A stretch of 5,511 nucleotides of DNA, taken from positions 1 to 5,511 of the forward strand of contig JAAZLP010000006.1 in NCBI GenBank assembly GCA_012799265.1, written 5' to 3'. The notes under the pieces were generated by a model that was not told the DNA's origin, ran no database searches, and saw only the letters and a program-made list of their open reading frames with translations. The DNA comes from Phyllobacteriaceae bacterium. GTDB lineage: Bacteria; Pseudomonadota; Alphaproteobacteria; Rhizobiales; Devosiaceae. The position numbers and the translations under genes were made by a program. Positions 1 through 5,154 of this stretch are shown one piece after another. Positions within the stretch are counted from its first letter, which is position 1. Each line of letters starts with the position of its first letter.

Positions 1-198
1 CGAGCCTACCAGCTATCAGGCAGGCGATCTTGAGCCAGCTCAGTCAGCCGCCGCCGCCCAACTGTCCTCACTGTCGTAGGAAGTGGCGAAGAATACTCAG
101 CAGACTTCTGCCAAAGTAGTGCTAGCCTTTCGCACGACTTGCCTCAGCCGGCGTCCCATGACAAAAATCGAGACAAAACAATAGAGAAGGGGGCGTCG
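1..198. other. Upstream region and coaD leader, no assignable gene
   Basis: I cannot assign a gene here. On the + strand one frame is open from base 2 to a TAG at 77-79 (25 residues with an Ala run) and another from base 3 to a TAG at 117-119 (38 residues). Either could be the tail of an upstream gene, but neither resembles a protein I know, and third-position GC (roughly 60%) is only modest in both. A short imperfect palindrome, TGAGC-CA-GCTCA, lies at about 32-43. The stretch 155-190 is more A-rich than its surroundings, as expected for a leader, but I could not find a convincing -35/-10 pair. Bases 184-193 contain the coaD ribosome binding site. Confidence 0.4.
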
Positions 199-693
199 AT
201 GGCAGGGCTGATCGGCTTTTATCCGGGGTCGTTTGATCCGCTTACCAATGGTCATCTCGATGTCATCGAGCGCGCTTGCAAGCTTGTGGACACGCTTGTC
301 GTGGCCGTCGGCATCAGCGCGACCAAGAAGAACCCTCTCTTTACGCATGAAGACCGCATCGCGATCCTCGAGCAGGTACTGCCGCCCATCGGCAAGCGCA
401 CCAACACCGAGTTCCGCATCGTCGATTTCTCGGGGCTGATGGTCAATGTCGCGCGCGACAATGGCGCCAAGCTCATTATCCGGGGTCTGCGCGATACCAC
501 TGACTACAATTATGAGATGCAGATGGTCGGCATGAACGCCCAGATGGCGCCGGACCTGCAGACCGTTTTTCTCCCCTCCAGCCCGCCGGTGCGGCATATC
601 TCGGCCACATTGGTGCGCCAGATCGCAGAGATGGGCGGTGATATTTCCGCTTTCGTTCCGCCAATCGTACTCAAGGCACTCGCTAACAAATGA
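199..693 (+). CDS. coaD: Phosphopantetheine adenylyltransferase (CoaD)
   Basis: This cytoplasmic enzyme transfers AMP from ATP to 4'-phosphopantetheine, giving dephospho-CoA and pyrophosphate, the penultimate step of coenzyme A synthesis. The 164-residue product has the usual family length (about 160-168). It opens with the nucleotidyltransferase signature YPGSFDPLTNGH, whose T16-x-G18-H19 is the conserved (T/H)xGH nucleotide-binding motif. The family segment RGLRDTTDYNYEMQM lies at 95-109, and the C-terminal ISATLVR motif at 134-140 matches the ISS(S/T)xVR nucleotide-binding element. The ATG at 199 is chosen because AGAAGGGGG ends about 6 bases upstream and the protein then begins just before the conserved core. 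An in-frame TTG at 139 would add 20 residues with no family resemblance. The stop overlaps the next start (ATGA, 690-693), so coaD and the exported cyclophilin are probably co-transcribed and translationally coupled. Confidence 0.97.
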   Translation: MAGLIGFYPGSFDPLTNGHLDVIERACKLVDTLVVAVGISATKKNPLFTHEDRIAILEQVLPPIGKRTNTEFRIVDFSGLMVNVARDNGAKLIIRGLRDTTDYNYEMQMVGMNAQMAPDLQTVFLPSSPPVRHISATLVRQIAEMGGDISAFVPPIVLKALANK

Positions 694-1277
694 TCAAGTT
701 TACCCGCCGCAGCTTCGCCGCCCTCGCGTTTGGCGCCACTCTCCTCGCCGCTGCCCCCGCGTTTGCCCAGGAAGGCAAGCCGCACATGATCCTGACGCTG
801 GAAGATGGCGTTGTGGACATCGAGCTTCTGCCGGACCTTGCGCCCAAGCATGTTGAGCGCGTTGTGACCCTCACCGAGCAGGGTGCCTATGACGGCGTGG
901 TGTTCCACCGTGTCATCGAGGGCTTCATGGCCCAGACCGGTGACGTTGCTAACGGCAAGTCGGACTCGCCGAACTACAACCTGGCCCGCGCCGGTACGGG
1001 TGGTTCCGATCTGCCGGACGTCGAGGCCGAGTTCAATTCTGAAAGCTTCCAGCGCGGCATTGTTGGCGCAGCCCGCTCGAGCAACCCGAACTCGTTCAAC
1101 TCGCAGTTCTTCATCACCTATGATGACGCTTCCTTCCTCGACGGTCAGTACACCGTCTTCGGCAAGGTCGTGTCCGGGATGGAAGCTGTCGACGCGCTGG
1201 AAAAGGGCCCGCAGAGCCAGAACGGCGCCGTGGCCAACCCGGACAAGATCGTCTCGGCCAAGATCGAATATAAGTAA
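690..1277 (+). CDS. Exported cyclophilin-type peptidyl-prolyl cis-trans isomerase
   Basis: A 195-residue cyclophilin that should catalyse cis-trans isomerisation of Xaa-Pro bonds in the periplasm (PpiA-like location). Residues 1-26 form a signal peptide with an APAFA cleavage site before Q27. TRRSF at 5-9 resembles a twin-arginine motif, so export may be by Tat rather than Sec. The cyclophilin domain covers about 32-193. Catalytic positions seen are R74 (FHR), F79, Q82 and F141 (SQFFI), then F149 and Y154 where human cyclophilin A has W121 and H126. The Trp-to-Phe change is usual in bacterial cyclophilins and goes with weak cyclosporin binding. The start is fixed by the ATGA overlap with coaD. 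An intrinsic terminator follows 9 bases after the stop. The next gene is a paralogue without a signal peptide. Confidence 0.95.
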   Translation: MIKFTRRSFAALAFGATLLAAAPAFAQEGKPHMILTLEDGVVDIELLPDLAPKHVERVVTLTEQGAYDGVVFHRVIEGFMAQTGDVANGKSDSPNYNLARAGTGGSDLPDVEAEFNSESFQRGIVGAARSSNPNSFNSQFFITYDDASFLDGQYTVFGKVVSGMEAVDALEKGPQSQNGAVANPDKIVSAKIEYK

Positions 1278-1286
1278 GCTGGTGGG

Positions 1287-1317
1287 GCCGTCTTCTTGAG
1301 GACGGCTCTTTCCTTTT
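1287..1317 (+). terminator. Intrinsic terminator after the exported cyclophilin
   Basis: GCCGTCTT (1287-1294) pairs with AGGACGGC (1299-1306) over 8 bp, including one G-T pair, around a CTTG loop. A T-rich run (TCTTTCCTTTT) follows at 1307-1317. It lies 9 bases after the stop at 1277 and separates the coaD unit from the second cyclophilin gene, which should therefore have its own promoter between about 1318 and 1380. I could not pick out a clear -35/-10 pair there. Confidence 0.85.
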
Positions 1318-1389
1318 CGGCGGCTTGCCTTGCGCGCGCCGCCCAATGGCCTTAAATCCGGGCCACATTTCCAAAAGAGAGTCCACGAC

Positions 1390-1902
1390 ATGGCCTATGC
1401 CGATCCCGAAAACACCCTCGTCATCGAAACCACCAAGGGCAAAGTGGTCATCGCCATGCGTCCGGACGTGGCCCCCGGCCATGTTGACCACATCAAGAAG
1501 CTGGCTCGCGAAGGTGCCTATGATGGGGTGGTGTTCCACCGTGTGATCGAGGGCTTCATGGCGCAGACCGGCGACGTGAAGTTCGGCAATTCCAACCTGC
1601 CGGAGTTCAATCCGTCCCGCGCCGGTACGGGTGGTTCGAAATATCCAAACCTGAAGCAGGAATTCAACAACGAGCCGCACGTTCGTGGCACGGCCTCGAT
1701 GGCTCGCGCCCAGGACCCGAACAGCGCAAACTCGCAGTTCTTCATCTGCTTTGCTGACGCGCCGTTCCTCAACCGTCAGTACACGGTCTGGGGTCAGGTC
1801 ATCGAAGGCATGGAAAATGTCGACCAGATCAAGCGCGGCGAGCCGGTCGTCAATCCGGACAAGATGGTCTCGGTCAAAGTTGCCGCTGACATCGCTGAAT
1901 AA
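1390..1902 (+). CDS. Cytoplasmic cyclophilin-type peptidyl-prolyl cis-trans isomerase
   Basis: A 170-residue single-domain cyclophilin with no signal peptide, expected to assist folding in the cytoplasm (PpiB-like location). It keeps the catalytic set: FHR with R51, F56, Q59 and F118 in SQFFI, with F126 and Y131 at the positions of human W121 and H126. It aligns with the exported paralogue without gaps through the core (GAYDGVVFHRVIEGFMAQTGDV and RAGTGG), so the pair comes from a tandem duplication. The ATG at 1390 is chosen because an AG-rich stretch (AAAAGAGAG, about 1373-1381) precedes it at suitable spacing and the protein starts directly at the domain. An in-frame TTG at 1330 would add a non-conserved 20-residue leader close to the preceding terminator. 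The last codons overlap the probable start of the next exported protein. Confidence 0.95.
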   Translation: MAYADPENTLVIETTKGKVVIAMRPDVAPGHVDHIKKLAREGAYDGVVFHRVIEGFMAQTGDVKFGNSNLPEFNPSRAGTGGSKYPNLKQEFNNEPHVRGTASMARAQDPNSANSQFFICFADAPFLNRQYTVWGQVIEGMENVDQIKRGEPVVNPDKMVSVKVAADIAE

Positions 1903-2269
1903 GCTCATACTGGCGGCCTCGGCCGCCAGTTTTGTTTTTGCCGCGCCGGTGAGTGCCACGGAATGGTTCGTCTGCACCGATCCGGCAGAGACGGTGGAAC
2001 TCGGCATTCTCCGAGGCACAGCTGGCGGCTTCGGCGGCTTTGCCGCCTCGATGGCGATTGGCGACGACCGCTGGGTGACTGACCCTGCCTATGGAGAAGG
2101 GACCATCTTCACCATCGGGCAGGGCTTTTCCGACGAGAGCGGTACCAGGGCCGACTTTTTCGACGACATCGTCAATGAGCGCGTGGCCGAGCTGCGCGTA
2201 GTCCACGCCACGGAACTCGGTGAAACGGTCTTTGCCGAAACGCTCCGCGTGATCGGCAGGGGCGTCTGA
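1880..2269 (+). CDS. Small exported protein of unknown function, start and end uncertain
   Basis: I do not recognise a named family. From a TTG at 1880 the product is 129 residues. Residues 7-26 read as a clean signal peptide (NKLILAASAASFVFAAPVSA, cleavage before TEWF), followed by an acidic mature domain of about 100 residues with C32 and a DPAYGEGTIFTIGQGF stretch. No ATG or GTG lies at a sensible place. The alternatives are TTG 1880 or a CTG at 1895, which would give MNKLIL, the more typical signal-peptide start. Neither has a Shine-Dalgarno sequence. Both overlap the cyclophilin stop (1900-1902), so reinitiation by ribosomes leaving that gene is plausible. The codons for LAASAASFVF form a terminator-like hairpin. 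After the TGA (2267-2269) the same frame continues P-V-V-C-G-G-E-E to a TAG at 2294-2296, so the gene may be cut short. The signal peptide and sustained reading frame support a real gene, possibly decaying. Confidence 0.62.
   Translation: MPLTSLNKLILAASAASFVFAAPVSATEWFVCTDPAETVELGILRGTAGGFGGFAASMAIGDDRWVTDPAYGEGTIFTIGQGFSDESGTRADFFDDIVNERVAELRVVHATELGETVFAETLRVIGRGV
1909..1939 (+). terminator. Intrinsic terminator-like hairpin after the second cyclophilin
   Basis: ACTGGCGGC (1909-1917) pairs perfectly with GCCGCCAGT (1922-1930) around a CTCG loop, followed by TTTTGTTTTT (1930-1939). It begins 7 bases after the cyclophilin stop, the usual place for a terminator. It also falls inside the signal-peptide codons of the next reading frame. 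Ribosomes translating that frame would prevent the hairpin forming, so termination may depend on whether the downstream gene is being translated. Confidence 0.7.
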
Positions 2270-2317
2270 CCCGTTGTGTGCGGCGGCGAAGAATAGACGC
2301 GGGCTTGACCGGGCATC

Positions 2318-2346
2318 CTGACCGGGCGTGACTGGGGTCAGATTTT
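2318..2346 (+). terminator. Weak terminator-like hairpin before the DMT transporter gene
   Basis: CTGACC (2318-2323) can pair with GGTCAG (2336-2341) over a 12-base loop, followed by ATTTT (2342-2346). The stem is short and the loop large, so activity is doubtful. An alternative pairing, GGGG (2334-2337) with CCCC (2347-2350), would exclude it. The element lies in the roughly 100-base gap between the small exported protein and the transporter gene. Confidence 0.25.
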
Positions 2347-2376
2347 CCCCTGAGTCTCGCAGGTTTAATTTTGAAA

Positions 2377-2826
2377 ATGGATGCAATTCTTTGGGCGCTG
2401 ATGGGCGTCGTGGCCGGCATATGCATTGCAGCGCAGGCCCCGATCAATGCGAGCCTCGGCAAGGCGCTTGAGGTGCCGGTCGCTGCCGCAGCGGTTTCGT
2501 TCCTCGCAGGCGGCGTTGTGCTCTGGGCACTGGCGTTCATTTTCAGCCATTTCAGTGGCGTCGCCATCAACTTTGGCGCGCCGGCGCCATGGACATTTGT
2601 GGCCGGCGGGTTGCTCGGGGCCTTTTATGTATTCTCCAATATCACCCTGACGCCGATGATCGGCGCGGCGGCGGTGATGGCGCTGTCGGTCGCGGGTCAG
2701 TTGGTCGGAGGGCTGTTCCTCGACAAGATCGGCTTCATGGGCATGGCTGTGCGGGAGATTACCATGGGGCGACTGGCAGGCGCTGCACTTTTGATCATCG
2801 GCGCGGTGATGATCCGCGTTCTCTAG
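2377..2826 (+). CDS. Small DMT-superfamily transporter, YdcZ (DUF606) type
   Basis: A 149-residue inner-membrane protein with about five hydrophobic segments (near 4-20, 34-57, 71-87, 96-114 and 131-148). It matches the YdcZ/DUF606 half-size drug/metabolite transporters. The early AQAPINASLG motif (19-28), the middle WTFVAGGLLGAFYVFSN (72-88) and the GQLVGGLFLDKIGFMG segment (107-122) are typical. Such proteins carry a single domain of this size and are thought to act as dimers. The substrate cannot be told from sequence. The start is ambiguous: ATG 2377 is taken here, but a TTG at 2371 lies 7 bases after GCAGG, a better ribosome-binding distance, and would add only Met-Lys. The gene is followed 67 bases later by queA, with no terminator visible between them. 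Confidence 0.88.
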   Translation: MDAILWALMGVVAGICIAAQAPINASLGKALEVPVAAAAVSFLAGGVVLWALAFIFSHFSGVAINFGAPAPWTFVAGGLLGAFYVFSNITLTPMIGAAAVMALSVAGQLVGGLFLDKIGFMGMAVREITMGRLAGAALLIIGAVMIRVL

Positions 2827-2893
2827 CCTCGTTCGGCAACTTTGGGACGCATGACCCGTTCCCGCTGCGCCACACAAATGATAACCAGCCGCC

Positions 2894-3973
2894 ATGCGCG
2901 TTTCAGAATTCGACTTCCACCTGCCCGAAAACCTCATTGCCCTCCATCCGGCCGAGCCGCGCGACAGCGCTCGACTGTTGGTGGTGCGACCAGGCGGGCC
3001 GTTTGAAGACCGGCACGTGCCGGACCTCAGAACCCTGCTGCGGCCCGGCGACGTGCTTGTTGTCAACGATACGCGTGTCCTGCCGGCCGAACTGCGCGGC
3101 GTCCGTATTCGTGGCGAGAACAGGGCTGGTGTCTCGTTCAACCTCCACAAGCGCGTCGATGCGAAGACCTGGCGCGCCTTTGCGCGGCCGGCCAAGAAGC
3201 TGGCGCTGTTGGATGAGCTCGAACTGACCAATGGTGAGATGGAGCCGCTGAAGGCGCGGATCTCCGGCAAGGGCGATGCGGGCGACGTGACGCTGGAGTT
3301 CGAACTGGCCGGGGCTGAGCTTGACGAAGCCATCAAGTCCCACGGTGCGATGCCATTGCCGCCCTATATCGGGGCGAAGCGCGGCGTCGAGGAACGCGAC
3401 AAGGTCGATTATCAGACCGTCTATGCCGCCGAGGACGGCGCCGTTGCCGCGCCAACGGCGGGCCTGCATTTCACCGAAAAACTGCTGCAGGACCTCGCTG
3501 ACATGGGCGTCGCCATGGAGCGGGTGACGCTGCATGTGGGGGCAGGGACCTTTCTGCCGATGAAGGCAGAAGACACCGACGATCACGTCATGCATTCGGA
3601 ATGGGGCGAGATCGATCAGGCGACGGTCGAGCGGATCAATGCGCGCCGCGCCGCTGGCGGCCGGGTTGTCGCCGTGGGTACCACAAGCCTTCGCCTGCTG
3701 GAGACAGCATCACGCGCTACCGGCACCCTTGAGCCATTTATTGGCGACACGGATATCTTCATCACGCCCGGTTTCCACTTCAAGACCGTCGACGTGCTGA
3801 TGACCAATTTCCACCTGCCGAAGTCGACGCTCTTTATGCTGGTCAGTGCCTTTGCCGGTTTTGAGACCATGAAGGCGGCTTATGCGCATGCGATCGGCAA
3901 CGGTTACCGGTTCTATTCCTATGGCGACTCCTCGCTGCTGCACCGGGCGCAGCACCCTGAGGATGATGTGTGA
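2894..3973 (+). CDS. queA: S-adenosylmethionine:tRNA ribosyltransferase-isomerase (QueA)
   Basis: QueA transfers and isomerises the ribosyl group of S-adenosylmethionine onto preQ1-modified tRNA at position 34 (GUN anticodons), giving epoxyqueuosine, the step after Tgt in queuosine synthesis. The 359-residue length is normal for the family. Recognisable segments are FDFHLPENLIALHPAEPRDSARLLV (6-30), PGDVLVVNDTRVLPAEL (51-67), VDYQTVYA (171-178), APTAGLHFT (186-194), HVGAGTF (214-220), GTTSLRLLE (262-270), TNFHLPKSTL (304-313) and the C-terminal YRFYSYGDSSLL (338-349). The ATG at 2894 gives the expected family N-terminus, although no good Shine-Dalgarno sequence precedes it. The end overlaps the next start by GTGA (3970-3973), suggesting coupled translation with the ExoD-family gene. 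The partner gene tgt lies 1.2 kb downstream instead of directly next door. Confidence 0.97.
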   Translation: MRVSEFDFHLPENLIALHPAEPRDSARLLVVRPGGPFEDRHVPDLRTLLRPGDVLVVNDTRVLPAELRGVRIRGENRAGVSFNLHKRVDAKTWRAFARPAKKLALLDELELTNGEMEPLKARISGKGDAGDVTLEFELAGAELDEAIKSHGAMPLPPYIGAKRGVEERDKVDYQTVYAAEDGAVAAPTAGLHFTEKLLQDLADMGVAMERVTLHVGAGTFLPMKAEDTDDHVMHSEWGEIDQATVERINARRAAGGRVVAVGTTSLRLLETASRATGTLEPFIGDTDIFITPGFHFKTVDVLMTNFHLPKSTLFMLVSAFAGFETMKAAYAHAIGNGYRFYSYGDSSLLHRAQHPEDDV

Positions 3974-4599
3974 CGGGCTCGACTGCTCCAATCGCGCGTT
4001 ATACCCGCCGCATCGCCTCTGCCCTGCGTCGGGCTGGGGCGGGTGAGCAGAAGCATCTTACCCTTTCGGGACTGGTCGAGCTTCTCGGTCCCACGGCGCA
4101 TCGCCTGCTGCTGCTGGTTGTATCGCTCTTCAACATGATCCCCGGACCGCCGGGATATGGCGGCACGATCGCCTGGACGACCTGTGCCATCGCCGTTGCC
4201 ATGCTTGCCGGGCGCCCCATCCGCCTGCCGCGGATCATCGGCGATCGGAAGCTGTCGCTGGATCTCATGATCCGCGCCAGCGATCAGGTGACGAAGGTCG
4301 CCAATATCCTGACCCGGTTCTCGCGTCCGAGACTACGCTGGCTGACGGGCGCGTCGGCCAATTTGCCCTATGCCGTGTTGGTCATCGCGGTGAGCCTGGT
4401 CATGGCGCTGCCCATTCCGTTCATCAACGCCGTTCCCAATGTCGGCCTTTGCATCATTGCGTTCTCGATGCTGAACCGGGACGGGGTTGGGGTGATCATC
4501 GGGCTCGTGGCCACGCTGATCGGGCTGACCATTGCAGGCGCCATTTTCTTCGGCGCCTTCCACCTTGGCATGGCAGCAATTGACGCTGTGGGGGCCTAA
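3970..4599 (+). CDS. ExoD-family exopolysaccharide synthesis membrane protein
   Basis: A 209-residue inner-membrane protein of the ExoD family (named from rhizobial exopolysaccharide mutants). The biochemical role of the family is not well defined. Visible features are a cytosolic, basic N-terminus (1-40), the family loop NMIPGPPGYGG (55-65), the segment RPRLRWL (119-125), the repeated-type loop LPIPFINAVPNVGL (147-160) and RDG (170-172). Hydrophobic stretches lie near 43-56, 66-82, 131-148, 155-168 and 174-200. The GTG at 3970 is the start because GAGG lies about 7 bases upstream and the codon overlaps the queA stop (GTGA). Co-translation with queA is expected, but no functional link between queuosine and this protein is known to me. 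The TAA stop (4597-4599) overlaps the stop of the convergent gene. The family call is firm, the role in this organism is not. Confidence 0.9.
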   Translation: MTGSTAPIARYTRRIASALRRAGAGEQKHLTLSGLVELLGPTAHRLLLLVVSLFNMIPGPPGYGGTIAWTTCAIAVAMLAGRPIRLPRIIGDRKLSLDLMIRASDQVTKVANILTRFSRPRLRWLTGASANLPYAVLVIAVSLVMALPIPFINAVPNVGLCIIAFSMLNRDGVGVIIGLVATLIGLTIAGAIFFGAFHLGMAAIDAVGA

Positions 4600-5027
4600 A
4601 GCCCCGCCGCGTCGTGGACGAGAGTGCCGGTGAAGCCGCAGGCGGCGCCGTGGTAATAGAGGCAGCCCTCGCGCTCTTCTATCTCCAGCGTGCCATCCTT
4701 GCTGAATTTGAGGCTGATTTCGCACATGCGTTGATTGTAGCCCGAGGCTGGCAGCGCCGGATCAAAGTCTTCGTTCTCGACAAAGAAGTTGCCGCCCTTC
4801 TTGGAGAGCAGGACTTCCCCGTCAATGCCGCCAGCGCAGCCGCCGCCCTGCTCGGAGATCGGCATCACAGTGCTGATGGAGATGGCGTAGCGGTCGTCCT
4901 CGATATGAGTGAGATCGACTTCCAACTGGCCTTCACCCTCTCCGGAATAGCGCCCCTGATGCTCCTGGGCCGCTATGGGCAGGGCCGCGAAAAGGAGGAC
5001 TGATGCGGGGAGGAGAATGCGCTTCAT
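4596..5027 (-). CDS. Cysteine-containing exported protein of unknown function
   Basis: I do not recognise a named family. The 143-residue product starts with a clear signal peptide (MKRILLPASVLLFAALPIAA, cleavage likely after A20). The mature part is acidic, opens with EHQGRYSGEGEGQLEVDL and carries four cysteines (C64, C102, C122, C130). The last two sit in GCLYYHGAACGF, suggesting two disulfides in a small beta-rich periplasmic or secreted domain. The C-terminal Cys/HG/CGF/G pattern loosely recalls lysozyme-inhibitor-like proteins, but that is only an impression. The ATG at 5025-5027 is chosen because it begins the signal peptide. An upstream in-frame start would add 19 residues with no signal-like character. 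The gene converges on the ExoD-family gene with a 4-base overlap at the stops and is divergent from tgt. A perfect dyad (5055-5077) lies just upstream and may control it. Confidence 0.85.
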   Translation of the reverse strand: MKRILLPASVLLFAALPIAAQEHQGRYSGEGEGQLEVDLTHIEDDRYAISISTVMPISEQGGGCAGGIDGEVLLSKKGGNFFVENEDFDPALPASGYNQRMCEISLKFSKDGTLEIEEREGCLYYHGAACGFTGTLVHDAAGL

Positions 5028-5054
5028 TTCAAACGGCTCTGAAAAATCGAGAAT

Positions 5055-5077
5055 CAAACAAATTGAGTGTTTGTTTG
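5055..5077. promoter_or_regulatory. Perfect inverted repeat, candidate operator
   Basis: CAAACAAA (5055-5062) and TTTGTTTG (5070-5077) are exact inverted copies separated by 7 bases. The AT-rich element stands out in GC-rich DNA. It lies 28-50 bases upstream of the - strand exported-protein start and 78-100 bases upstream of tgt, within their shared 127-base divergent region. A dyad of this size is typical of operators for dimeric regulators such as TetR or LacI types, but no regulator gene is present in the window. It lacks a T-tract that would make it a terminator. I found no convincing -35/-10 pair for either gene. Confidence 0.45.
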
Positions 5078-5154
5078 TAACCACGGCAGATTTGAGATGT
5101 GGTGTCAGGGCCGGGGAGATTGTTCTCTCTACGACTAACGGCTAGAACCCGGGC

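Noticed and set aside
139..198. Extended TTG start for coaD
   Set aside because: The extra 20 residues do not resemble CoaD N-termini, and the ATG at 199 has a strong ribosome binding site and the family start.
510..1391. Long - strand open frame (293 codons) opposite coaD and the first cyclophilin
   Set aside because: It runs antisense to two clearly conserved genes, shows no domain or signal of its own, and long antisense frames are common in GC-rich coding DNA.
1114..2019. Long - strand open frame (301 codons) opposite both cyclophilins
   Set aside because: It is antisense to conserved cyclophilin codons and has no recognisable protein features.
2267..2269. TGA as a selenocysteine codon
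   Set aside because: I see no selenocysteine-insertion-type hairpin immediately downstream, and a Trp-to-stop change explains the position more simply.
2305..2335. TTGACC as a -35 promoter element for the transporter
   Set aside because: No acceptable -10 hexamer occurs 16-18 bases downstream, and the hexamer is part of the TGACCGGGC repeat.
2365..3336. Long - strand open frame (323 codons) opposite the transporter and queA
   Set aside because: Low-complexity Ser/Arg-rich translation lying over two conserved genes on the other strand, so it is a shadow frame.
4614..5003. + strand frame of 129 codons opposite the exported four-cysteine protein
   Set aside because: The - strand reading has a proper signal peptide and conserved-looking cysteine motifs. 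The + strand reading has neither a good ribosome binding site nor motifs.
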